From the NCBI GenBank assembly GCA_959596495.1, contig CAUFXK010000047.1, positions 1 to 15,257 on the forward strand: DNA of 15,257 nucleotides. Reading direction: 5' to 3'. The notes below the pieces were generated by a model. That model had not been told where the DNA came from. It did no database searches and saw only the letters and a program-made list of their open reading frames with translations. Every line of letters starts with the position of its first letter. Position 1 is the first letter of the stretch. Positions 5,508-14,000 of this stretch are shown one piece after another. The position numbers and the translations under genes are program-made. Source of the DNA: an uncultured Collinsella sp. (GTDB lineage: Bacteria; Actinomycetota; Coriobacteriia; Coriobacteriales; Coriobacteriaceae).

Positions 5508-7748
5508 TTAGTCAAACAAACTCGGCATGTCATTTTCCTTCATGAGGGCGCCGGCGGAGGGCAGGCTCTGCGCGGTGAACTTCTCGGCCGAGACGCCGGC
5601 GCCAAGGATTTCCTCGGTCGTGCCGACGGTGGTGACCGAGCGGCCCTTCTTGGCCGTAAAGGCCTGGACGCCCTGCGTGTTGGTGGTCGTCTTGGTCTTG
5701 AGCAGCGACGTGTTGAAGTTCATCAGGCGGTAGTCGCTCGAGACCAGCGCGAGGTCGCGGTCCTCCTTGAGCACCTGCGCATACAGCAGCTTGCTGCCGC
5801 CGTAGATGGCGTTCTTAAGGCGCTTGCGGTTGGTCTTGGTAGCGTATCCAGAAAGCGCGACACGCACCACGCGGCCGTTCTCAAAGACGAACAGCACGTC
5901 GGCCTTGTAGTCCTCGGGGTCGATGACCCAGATGACGCTCTCGTCGGGTTCCATCTCAAGATCGGTCGGAAGGTACGAGCCCAGCTGGGCCGACTTGGTG
6001 TCCTCAAACGCCGTGACCTTGCACTTGTACACCTGGCTCTTGTTGGTAAAGACCAGCAGCTCGTGGGTGTTGGAGGACGGGAACTCGATAAAGGGTTTGT
6101 CGCCGTCCTTGTACTTGAGCGTGGTCGCCTTCTTGAGCACGCGGTCCGTCATCTTCTTTAGGTAGCCATCGCGCGAGAGCATGATGGTGACCGGGTACTC
6201 CTCGACCTCGGGCTCCAAGCTTACCTCGATAACCTCATGGGGCTCGATCCTGCCCGTGCGGCGCGGCATCACGTACTTCTTGTTGACCGCTGCTAGCTCG
6301 TCGCTGATGACCTTCTTGATGTTCTCCTCGCTGGAGAGGATCTCCTCAAGCTCGGCAATCTCGCCCTCGAGCTTGGCGATGTCCTTGGTGCGGTTGAGGA
6401 TGTACTCCTCGTTGATGTTGCGGAGCTTAAGCTCGGCGACAAACTCGGCCTGGGTCTCGTCGATGTCGAAACCCTTCATAAGGTTGGGTACAACCTCTGC
6501 CTCGAGCTTAGTGCCGCGGATGATGGCGATGGCCTTGTCGATGTCGAGCAGAATTGCCTCAAGGCCGTGCAGCAGGTGCAGGCGCTCGGACTTTTTGCCC
6601 AGGTCAAAGTTAATGCGGCGACGCGTGGACGCAATACGCCACTTGACCCACTCGTGCAGAATCTGGCGCACGCCCATAACACGGGGATAGCCGTCGACGA
6701 GCACGTTGAAGTTGCACGAGAACGAATCCTGCAGCGTGGTCGAGCGATAGAGCTTGGCCATGAGCTTGTCGGGGTCGACGCCGCGCTTAAGGTCGATGGC
6801 GATGCGCAGACCCGAAAGGTCGGTCTCGTCGCGGATGTCGGCGATCTCCTTGACCTTGCCCTCCTTGGAGAGCTTGACGATGCGTTCGATGATGACATCG
6901 GTCTTGGTGGTGTAGGGGATCTCGTACACCTCGATGATGCGCTCTTCGGGAATCCAGCGCCAGCGGGAGCGAATCTGGAAGCTGCCAAGACCGGTCTCGA
7001 TGATCTTCTCCATCTCCTCGCGGCGGTAGATAATCTCGCCGCCGGTCGAGAAATCGGGCATGGGCATGTACTCGAGCAGGTCGCAGTCGGGGTCCTTCAG
7101 GTAGTGCATCGTGGCGGTGCAGACCTCGTTGAGGTTGAAGCCGCAGATATCGGACGCCATAGCGACGCCGATGCCCTTGTTGGCCGAGACGAGGATGTTG
7201 GGGAACGTGGTGGGCAGCAGACGCGGCTCCTTCATGGCACCGTCGTAGCTGTCAACGAAGTCGACCGGGTCCTTGTCGATGTCTTTGAAGATCTCGGCGC
7301 TGATGGGGGAGAGCTTGGCCTCGGTATAACGCGAGGCGGCGTAGCTCAGGTCGCCCGAATAGTACTTGCCAAAGTTGCCCTTCGACTCCACGAAAGGAGC
7401 AAGCAGCGCCTCGTTGCCCGTGGCCAGGCGCACCATCGTCTCGTAGATGGCGGCGTCGCCGTGTGGGTTGAGCTTCATGGTCTGGCCCACGATGTTGGCG
7501 CTCTTTTGGCGCTCGCCCTTGAGCAGGCCCATCTTGTACATAGTGTAGAGCAGCTTGCGGTGCGAGGGCTTAAAGCCGTCGATCTCGGGGAATGCACGCG
7601 AGACGTTGACGCTCATAGCGTAGGGCATGTAGTTGACCTCGAGCGTCTGCGTAATCGGCTGGTCGGTGACCTCGGAGTGCAGGCCGATGACGTTCTCGGC
7701 GTTGACCTGCTTTTTCTTGGGCTGGTTCTTCGTCTTCTTCTTTGCCAC
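5508..7748 (-). CDS. parC: Type IIA DNA topoisomerase subunit A (topoisomerase IV ParC-like)
   Basis: This 746-residue breakage-reunion subunit, with its B partner upstream, should cut and reseal double-stranded DNA to decatenate or relax the chromosome. The lysine-rich N-terminus leads into the winged-helix domain, with PHGDAAIYE (95-103) as the quinolone-determining region and the catalytic tyrosine Y141 in AASRYTE. A coiled-coil segment lies at about 430-490, followed by a beta-pinwheel C-terminal domain from about 500. No gyrase box (QRRGGxG type) is visible, which argues for topoisomerase IV or a related decatenase rather than gyrase. At the position of E. coli GyrA Ser83 there is Ala99, and Asp87 is Glu103. 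Translation starts at GTG (7746-7748) behind AGAGGAA. It lies 45 nt after the B subunit gene, in one operon. Annotation pipelines may label it gyrA. Confidence 0.92.
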   Translation of the reverse strand: MAKKKTKNQPKKKQVNAENVIGLHSEVTDQPITQTLEVNYMPYAMSVNVSRAFPEIDGFKPSHRKLLYTMYKMGLLKGERQKSANIVGQTMKLNPHGDAAIYETMVRLATGNEALLAPFVESKGNFGKYYSGDLSYAASRYTEAKLSPISAEIFKDIDKDPVDFVDSYDGAMKEPRLLPTTFPNILVSANKGIGVAMASDICGFNLNEVCTATMHYLKDPDCDLLEYMPMPDFSTGGEIIYRREEMEKIIETGLGSFQIRSRWRWIPEERIIEVYEIPYTTKTDVIIERIVKLSKEGKVKEIADIRDETDLSGLRIAIDLKRGVDPDKLMAKLYRSTTLQDSFSCNFNVLVDGYPRVMGVRQILHEWVKWRIASTRRRINFDLGKKSERLHLLHGLEAILLDIDKAIAIIRGTKLEAEVVPNLMKGFDIDETQAEFVAELKLRNINEEYILNRTKDIAKLEGEIAELEEILSSEENIKKVISDELAAVNKKYVMPRRTGRIEPHEVIEVSLEPEVEEYPVTIMLSRDGYLKKMTDRVLKKATTLKYKDGDKPFIEFPSSNTHELLVFTNKSQVYKCKVTAFEDTKSAQLGSYLPTDLEMEPDESVIWVIDPEDYKADVLFVFENGRVVRVALSGYATKTNRKRLKNAIYGGSKLLYAQVLKEDRDLALVSSDYRLMNFNTSLLKTKTTTNTQGVQAFTAKKGRSVTTVGTTEEILGAGVSAEKFTAQSLPSAGALMKENDMPSLFD

Positions 7749-7793
7749 GATTTCCTCTTGAACTTCTTATGGGCCGTCGTTATCGATTTGCTG

Positions 7794-9791
7794 CTACTGC
7801 AGGTCCAGCTGGTCCAGGTATTCCTTGCCGTGCTCGGAGATGTGACGCTTGCGGCCCGTCTCGTCGTTGCCCAGCAACAGGTTGAACATGGTCTCCATCT
7901 TGGTGACGTCCTCGGGTTCTACCTTGATCAGGCGGCGCGTCTCGGGGTTCATGGTGGTGAGCCACATCATGTCCGGATCGTTCTCACCAAGACCCTTGGA
8001 GCGGTTGATCGAGCACTTCTGGTCGCCAATCTCCTTGAGGATGCCGTTCTTCTCGAGCTCGGTGTAGGCAAAGTAGGTCTTCTCTTTGCAGTTGATCTCG
8101 TAGAGCGGCGACTCGGCGATATACACGTAGCCCTCGTCGATAAGCGTGGGCACCAGGCGATAGAGCATGGTGAGCACAAGCGTGCGGATGTGATAACCGT
8201 CGACGTCGGCGTCCGTACAGATGATGACCTTGTTCCAGTTGAGGTTGTCCAGGTCAAAGGCGCCAAGGTTCTTGATGCGCTTGTCCTTGATCTCCACACC
8301 GCAGCCCAGCACGCGCATGAGGTCCATGATGATGTCGGACTTAAAGATGCGCGGGTAGTCCTCTTTCAGACAGTTGAGGATCTTGCCTCGGACGGGCATA
8401 ACACCCTGGAACTCGGCATCGCGCGAGGTGCGGATGGCGCCTGCTGCCGAGTCGCCCTCTACGATGTAGATCTCGCGACGGCTCTTGTCCTTGGAGCGGC
8501 AGTCGATGAACTTCTGCACGCGGTTGGCCATGTCGGTCTTCTGCTGCAGATTGGTCTTGATGCTCTGGCGCGTCTTCTCGGCGTTCTCGCGCGAGCGCTT
8601 GTTGATGAGCACCTGCTCCATGATCTTGTTGGCGGCGTCTTTGTTCTCGATCAGATAGGTCGAGAGGCGCTCCTTAAAGAATGCCGTCATCGCCTGCTGG
8701 ATAAAGCGGTTATTGATGGCCTTCTTAGTCTGGTTTTCGTAGGACGTCTGGGTGGAGAAGCAGTTGGTCACCAGCACCAGACAGTCCTGGACGTCCTGCC
8801 ACTTAATGCCGCTCTCGTTTTTGTTGTACTTGCCCTGTTGCTTGATGTAGGCATCGATGGCGCTGGTCAGAGCACTACGGGCGGCCTTTTCGGGCGAACC
8901 GCCGTTCTCGAGCCATGACGAGTTGTGGTAGTACTCCTGCATCATGAAGGTGCGCGAGAAGCACATGCACGCGGTGATCTTGACGTTGTAATCGGGCAGG
9001 TCCTCGCGGTCGCGACCGCGACGGTCAGCCTCGATAAAGAAGGGCTCGGTAAGGTAGTCGGTACCGACCTTCTCGAGCACGTAGTCCTCGATGCCCTTGG
9101 GATAGCAAAAATCCTCTTCGGAAAACTCGCCATCGTCGCCCTCAATGCGCAGGCGGAAGGTCACGTTGGCGTTGACCACGGCCTGGCGGCGCATGGTCTC
9201 GCGATACCAGTCGTGGGGAATGCTGATCGAGGTAAAGACCTCAAGATCGGGGCGCCACTTGATGGTGGTGCCGGTGCGGTCCTCGTCGCTGGGCTCGATC
9301 TCAAGCGCTTTCTTTTTGGCACCAACGACCTTGCCTTTCTTAAAGTGCAGGGAGTACTTGTTGCCGTCGCGCCAAACCGTGACGTCCATGTACTCGGATG
9401 CGTACTGGGTCGCGCACGAGCCCAGGCCGTTGGTACCGAGCGAGAAGTCGTAGTCGCCGCCCTGGTTGTTGTTGTATTTGCCACCTGCGTAGAGCTCGCA
9501 AAAGACGAGCTCCCAGTTAAAGCGCTTCTCGGAGGGGTTCCAGTCGAGCGGGCAGCCGCGGCCGTTGTCCTCTACCTGAATGGAACCATCGCGAAAGGCG
9601 GTAAGGGTGATGAGCTTGCCGTAGCCCTGGCGCGCCTCGTCAACGGCGTTGGACAGGATCTCGAAGGCGGCATGCGCGCAGCCGTCGAGTCCGTCCGAGC
9701 CAAAGATAACGGCGGGGCGCAGACGTACACGCTCCTCGTCTTTGAGCTGGCGGATACTGTCGTTACCATAGTTTGCGGTGTTTTTTGCCAT
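7794..9791 (-). CDS. parE: Type IIA DNA topoisomerase subunit B (topoisomerase IV ParE-like)
   Basis: This 665-residue ATPase subunit has a GHKL fold with E44/N48 (EILSNAVDEA), DNGRG (75-79) and the ATP lid GTNGLG (119-124). The transducer QTK loop is at about 354-356. The TOPRIM domain has EGDSAAG (445-451), PVRGKILN (466-473) and the metal-binding DADVD (527-531), and a RSKGLGE segment lies at 597-603. It has no large insert, and its length is that of ParE and short GyrB proteins. ATG 9791 (MAKNT...) was chosen because family similarity begins just after it. The frame stays open to 9890, and the ribosome binding site is weak (AAAGGAG lies 16 nt away, GAGAGAG nearer). It is the first gene of a two-gene operon with the A subunit. 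A housekeeping gyrase pair is presumably elsewhere in the genome. Confidence 0.92.
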   Translation of the reverse strand: MAKNTANYGNDSIRQLKDEERVRLRPAVIFGSDGLDGCAHAAFEILSNAVDEARQGYGKLITLTAFRDGSIQVEDNGRGCPLDWNPSEKRFNWELVFCELYAGGKYNNNQGGDYDFSLGTNGLGSCATQYASEYMDVTVWRDGNKYSLHFKKGKVVGAKKKALEIEPSDEDRTGTTIKWRPDLEVFTSISIPHDWYRETMRRQAVVNANVTFRLRIEGDDGEFSEEDFCYPKGIEDYVLEKVGTDYLTEPFFIEADRRGRDREDLPDYNVKITACMCFSRTFMMQEYYHNSSWLENGGSPEKAARSALTSAIDAYIKQQGKYNKNESGIKWQDVQDCLVLVTNCFSTQTSYENQTKKAINNRFIQQAMTAFFKERLSTYLIENKDAANKIMEQVLINKRSRENAEKTRQSIKTNLQQKTDMANRVQKFIDCRSKDKSRREIYIVEGDSAAGAIRTSRDAEFQGVMPVRGKILNCLKEDYPRIFKSDIIMDLMRVLGCGVEIKDKRIKNLGAFDLDNLNWNKVIICTDADVDGYHIRTLVLTMLYRLVPTLIDEGYVYIAESPLYEINCKEKTYFAYTELEKNGILKEIGDQKCSINRSKGLGENDPDMMWLTTMNPETRRLIKVEPEDVTKMETMFNLLLGNDETGRKRHISEHGKEYLDQLDLQ

Positions 9792-9885
9792 ACTCGCTCT
9801 CTCGATGCTCCTTTGCTGCGTTTTAGTCATATAGATAGTCAAGGTAGCATAGCCCAGCCCACAGACGATTCCACCCAACACGAAA

Positions 9886-9916
9886 TCCATCGAACAATCG
9901 TTCGGAATTCGATGGA
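9886..9916. repeat. Inverted repeat upstream of the topoisomerase operon
   Basis: TCCATCGAA (9886-9894) and TTCGATGGA (9908-9916) are exact complements with a 13-nt spacer that itself allows a small CGAAC/GTTCG stem. It lies about 95 nt before the B-subunit start codon, in the leader or promoter region. Function is unknown; a regulator site or a leader RNA structure are both possible. Confidence 0.5.
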
Positions 9917-9923
9917 GATTCGT

Positions 9924-9960
9924 TTACTCGGACAAAACCGAGTCGGTTTTGTCCGAGTAA
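9924..9960. repeat. Perfect 37-nt palindrome in the divergent intergenic region
   Basis: Two exact 18-nt arms (9924-9941 and 9943-9960) share a single central G. The arms each contain TCGGACAAAACCGA, itself a small inverted repeat. The element lies between the start of the leftward topoisomerase operon and the rightward XRE operon, where no transcript needs to end, so a plain terminator is not the expected role. A terminator for either leader, a protein-binding site or a miniature mobile element remain possible. Confidence 0.7.
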
Positions 9961-10020
9961 GTTTGAATAGTGAATCGAAGTTGTTGTGTCCGCATGGCGA
10001 TGACGAACATGATTTTCATA

Positions 10021-10089
10021 ATGACAGATATAGTTGACATCTTCTGATGGATGCAATATATTTCTGTCATGTTGCAACGGATATCTGTC
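10021..10089. promoter_or_regulatory. Three GACAGA elements around the XRE promoter, candidate autoregulatory operators
   Basis: GACAGATAT at 10023-10031 recurs inverted and exact at 10081-10089. A third copy, TCTGTCAT (10063-10070), is the exact complement of ATGACAGA (10021-10028). They bracket the -35/-10 pair: one lies just upstream, one directly after the -10, and one in the leader. Small XRE repressors commonly bind such sites at their own promoter; this assignment is inferred from position. Confidence 0.5.
10034..10062 (+). promoter_or_regulatory. Sigma70-type promoter of the XRE operon
   Basis: TTGACA (10034-10039) is followed after 17 nt by TATATT (10057-10062). The -35 is a perfect match and the -10 differs from consensus at one base. 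The leader to ATG 10111 would be about 42 nt and contains AAAGGGG at 10100-10106. Confidence 0.8.
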
Positions 10090-10110
10090 CACATTTACGA
10101 AAGGGGCTCC

Positions 10111-10341
10111 ATGCCGGGTAAAAAAAACCTTCGCATGAAGGCGGCGCGCGCGGCGGCTGGCCTTTCGCAAGCCGACTTGGCCGAGGCCGTGGGCGTTACG
10201 CGCCAGACTATCGGTCTTATCGAGGCGGGCGGCTACAACCCCACGCTCAATTTGTGCGTGGCAATCTGTAAGGTGCTGCGCGTTACGTTGAACGACTTGT
10301 TTTGGGAAGACGAAACCGACGCCGACCCTAATACTCTTTAG
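10111..10341 (+). CDS. Small XRE-family HTH regulator
   Basis: This 76-residue protein is essentially one lambda-repressor-like helix-turn-helix (about residues 8-62), with SQADLAEAVGVTRQTIGLIE as the DNA-reading part and the family ending LNDLFW. It has no sensor domain, as in many small regulators that are encoded just before a membrane protein. ATG 10111 is chosen because AAAGGGG lies 4 nt upstream; the frame is open to 10051, but that start overlaps the -10 box. The next gene follows after 9 nt, and its TAGGAG ribosome site overlaps this gene's stop codon, so the two are probably coupled. It likely controls its own promoter. Confidence 0.9.
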   Translation: MPGKKNLRMKAARAAAGLSQADLAEAVGVTRQTIGLIEAGGYNPTLNLCVAICKVLRVTLNDLFWEDETDADPNTL

Positions 10342-10350
10342 GAGTTCGCT

Positions 10351-10935
10351 ATGAAATATGAAGATCTGAAAATCGTGCAAAAGTGGCGTGAATATGCCGG
10401 CCCAAAGGATGAGCGCCTGGAGGCGGAAAGCGCAAAGATCTACAAGATTGGTTTCGTACTGCTTTCGTTTGGCATGTTGATGATCTTTTTCTACCAGTTT
10501 ATAGCTCGACAGGTCGCGTGGGTTCACAGCGACGCCAGTGAAATGCCGCATGGCTTTGCAACGCCGTTCGAGGTAGCCATGTATTTGTGGCTCGTTCTCG
10601 TGATGTTGATTTGCGCAGGACTGCAAACGCGGAAGGGCTATGTCGACACCAATCGTTTTGGGCAAACCGAGCATCTTCCTGTTGGATATTTCCTGCTTCT
10701 CAGCGGTCTTAGCGGCGCCGCGTTCGCGCTTGTTATTGCCGCAATGCGCTGTATTGCTGAGGCGCAGATCGTACCACTCGAAAGCGTCTTTTGGTTGGCG
10801 AACCTGGCCACGGGCGTGTTCTGCGGTGCGACGATTTTCGCGGCCACGTTTGCTGGCCTGTGCGCAACGTTTTTCACGGCGAAAAGACGCCGTGCCAAGC
10901 TCGAGGCAGAATTCGACTCCACTGACGATATCTAA
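10351..10935 (+). CDS. Four-helix membrane protein of unknown function (DUF6773/DUF2178-like)
   Basis: This 194-residue protein has four hydrophobic segments at about 31-52, 72-92, 110-132 and 147-175, with a charged N-terminus containing KDERLEAESAKIYKIGF and a basic cytoplasmic tail (AKRRRAK, 177-183). A DER motif before the first helix is seen in several small membrane families found beside XRE regulators; I suggest a DUF6773/DUF2178-like assignment without being able to confirm it. No catalytic motif is visible. It is the second gene after the XRE regulator, with the Shine-Dalgarno overlapping the upstream stop. Such pairs are often regulator plus membrane effector or stress sensor, but the role is unknown. 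Confidence 0.8.
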   Translation: MKYEDLKIVQKWREYAGPKDERLEAESAKIYKIGFVLLSFGMLMIFFYQFIARQVAWVHSDASEMPHGFATPFEVAMYLWLVLVMLICAGLQTRKGYVDTNRFGQTEHLPVGYFLLLSGLSGAAFALVIAAMRCIAEAQIVPLESVFWLANLATGVFCGATIFAATFAGLCATFFTAKRRRAKLEAEFDSTDDI

Positions 10936-10939
10936 TGCG

Positions 10940-10977
10940 AAATGGGCTGGCTCTGGGTATCCAGAACCAGCCCATTT
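10940..10977. terminator. Bidirectional hairpin terminator
   Basis: Arms 10940-10956 and 10961-10977 pair over 17 positions with one mismatch around a 4-nt loop, with AAATGGGC at one edge and GCCCATTT at the other. It lies just after the membrane protein gene and before the 3' end of the convergent surface protein gene, so it can serve both. Confidence 0.75.
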
Positions 10978-11024
10978 GATGTTCGATGAGCCGAGTCGGC
11001 GTCTCTCACAAAAGTAACTAGGAG

Positions 11025-14000
11025 CTAGCGAGGCCTATCCGAATTGACCTCCTTGGCGGTGTCTTTTTCGAGCGCCGTGCGGCGGGCGCTGTAGGCGACG
11101 AGGCCGGCGCCTGCCGCGGCGAGTGCTGCGGCGGCTGCCGCAAGGGGGACGTTGACATCGCCCGTGCCCGCAAGCGCGCCCGCTTTTCCGGAGCGCTTGT
11201 TATTGCCGTGATCCTTGCCCCTGCCAGAGCTACTGCCGCCACCGGAGTCGCTTCCGTCGGAGCCACCTCCACTCGAGCCACCGTCGCCGTCTGCTGTCAT
11301 CGGGGCGTCGTGAAGTCCCGTCGTATCCGCGCCGTCGCATACGCCGACCTGAACTTCTGAGCGTTCGCATGCCGCGTCGGGCACATGAAGCTCGTGCAAT
11401 ACGGCACCCAGTGCCGAGTTTGCGCCGGGTTGGATTTCCTCGAGCGTCACGGGGTCGAGCGCTACCAGGTCGCGCGCCTTTGCGTAGAGCGTTACGCGTT
11501 TGCCCACCTCGTCGCCCCAGCTCTCCGGGATTGCAAAGCTCATGCGGAACTGTGCCGTGCAACCCGGTGCCAGCACGGCGTTGCCGTTGTCGGCTACCAG
11601 CGGGTGCGTTGCAAAACGCGCGCCCAGCGTCTCGAGCGCGTATTTCTCGCGTGCCATATCGTTGGCCGAAGCATCCTCGGCAAGCTCTGGATCGTAGATC
11701 GAAGCCATGCGTGCGTTCACTCCGAATCCGATGGATGCGCTGGAGAACGGCTGGCTGGAGCCCTCTCGGTACAGATCGATCGTGCCGGCGGTCAGCAAGG
11801 TGTTGCCGTCGTTTCGCACCGTGACCATGAAGGATTCGCCTGCTGCTCCGGGCACCACCGCGCCCGAGGTGGCGACCGCGCCCGTCGGAGTGGCACACGC
11901 CACCAAGGGCACTTCGATGCCGTGCAGCTCTGCCTCGCTCTTCTCCGCGCTTACAATGTGCGTGGCGAGCGCGGAGAGCATGCCTCCCGACGTCAAAAAT
12001 GTCGTTATCTGATCGACGGGATGGTCCAGCTCGCACATCACGAACGGTTCCGTGAACAGATCGCCTGCCAAGGTGCTGGCGAAGATGCGGAAGTGCTTGC
12101 CCATCACTGCTACCGGGTTGCCTTCTTCGTCGTAGGTTTGTCCCACCTTGCCATCGGTGTTCTCTACATAGAGCACACATCTGCCGTTGTTGCTTACGCT
12201 AAACGATGCCGGGCCACAGCCTGCGGCACCCACAGGCTGCGTTGCAAATGCCGATGCGCCTCGCGTCCAAGTAATATGCTGCAGTTGCTCGTTGACGGTT
12301 GCCAAAAAGCCCGAATGTTGTGGCCACGGCACCGCACGGGGTACCGCGGCGTCCGGCGGCATAACGCCCCAGCCCGCAATGGACTGGCCGATCACGGCGT
12401 ACGATGCGCAGCCGCAACCTTCTGCGGTCTCGTACACAACGGGCACCACCATTTTGCCGTTGATATTTTCGGGTGCGCCCAGCTCGATACTCGACGGTGC
12501 CTGAGGAAAGCGGAGAACTTGGCGGAACGTCAAGCTGTCGCCCAAATCATCCGACCACAGGGTGAAGCACTCCAGCGCAACCTCAGCCTCGCTGCCGAGC
12601 GCCTTTTCTGCGGTGGTTCCGCGGCGGTGGAGGTAGGCACCCGACAGGCGCCCGTCGACCAGCGTCTTGCCCACCGTGATACGCGGGCACTGCAGGCAAT
12701 GGTAGCCATCCTCTTGCAAGCGGCCGCGCGAGATGCTGCGCCATGACGTATGCGACACCACGCGAACTCCGTCGTTGCTTATGCGCAGGCGCACGACGGA
12801 CAGTATGCCGGATGTGCTTGCCGTATCGAAAAGGGTACCATCGCCGTCGCGTCGCTCGCCCGAGACCAGCAACACGTAGGCGTCCCGGTTTCCTCTTCCG
12901 TCCGCATATTCCACCACGTCGAAGTCGTAATCGTATATGCCGTCGCGCTCCACGTCGCCCTCGCCAAACCCAAGGGGAAAGTCCACGGGCGCGGGAGCGG
13001 ACCACGTGCCGTTTGCCTTTGTGTGCACCACCAGGCGCGAGCGGCCATTGTCGCCGTAGCGCACCGAGGCGATACGGAACAGGCATTCTACGCCGGCAAT
13101 CATTGCCAGCTTCATGTGAGCTTCGCTGAGCACGCCAGTAAACAGCACGTTGTCGTTCGAGGGCTTGATACCGCCACGCTCGTCTTCCGACACGCCGGCA
13201 GAATTGGCGTTGGGGTCCGCAGCGGCGTCCTTCGCCTGCCCGATATGGGTGTACGCATACATCGGCGCGGCGTTTTCGTCGTTCTCTATCAGTGCATGGA
13301 CGAAATGCTCGATCTGTCCCGTGTCGTCGCTTTCTGCATCCGCCTCGAGCTCAATGCGCGTGACCGCTTGATCCCAATCGCGCACGACAGGCGCGGCGTT
13401 TACGGCAGTGGCCTTAACCTCGGCGCGTGCGAGCAGCTCGGCGTTGGTGACGATGGTGGCCGATGCGATAAATTGCGGCACGCCGCCCGCCTCGATGTTG
13501 CCGGGCGTGCCGAAGCAGGCATCCAACGTGTAAGGCGTATCTCCACCCAATGCGAGCTCAGAGCGCTGGAGCACATACTGGTTGCCATTGTTCACCGACA
13601 TATTCCACGAATCGAGGAGTGTGGGCCACGACCCCGACCAAGCCTTGGTGGTCCACTTGAACATTACGAACTGGAGTATCACATCGACATCGACGTCTGC
13701 ACCTACACGCAGTCGCGGAAGCTGGTGTCCATCTGCCTTCTCGTACCCAATGAACAGCGTGAGGGATGCGGCGCCGCGCACGGCAGACGAAGCGACGCCT
13801 GCAACGCCGGCGCCAAAGGTGACGGCGAGCCCGATCTGGATGGTGAACGAGCCCGACGTGTTTGAATAGTCGAGCGAAATGTTTTTAAAAAACGCCGCGC
13901 CGCTGCCGTGCGTGTGGGCACCCACGGCGAGCGCCAGTTTTGCCAGCACCCAGGGATTGACGTTTAGGAAAAACGGCACCGGTCCTAGGGTAAACTGCTC

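Noticed and set aside
6567..8918. 783-codon plus-strand open frame opposite the topoisomerase genes
   Set aside because: It lies antisense to two clearly real genes and spans both, has low-complexity Val/Leu/Asp-rich sequence and no motifs; it is a codon-bias shadow.
8925..10037. 370-codon plus-strand frame running into the intergenic region
   Set aside because: Mostly antisense to subunit B, and it reads through the palindrome; no ribosome site or family likeness.
9823..10674. 283-codon minus-strand frame crossing the XRE and membrane protein genes
   Set aside because: It is antisense to two supported genes, their promoter and the palindrome; no recognisable domain.
11385..13865. Two long plus-strand frames (11385-12746 and 12750-13865)
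   Set aside because: Antisense shadows of the surface protein gene, Arg/Val/His-rich and without motifs.
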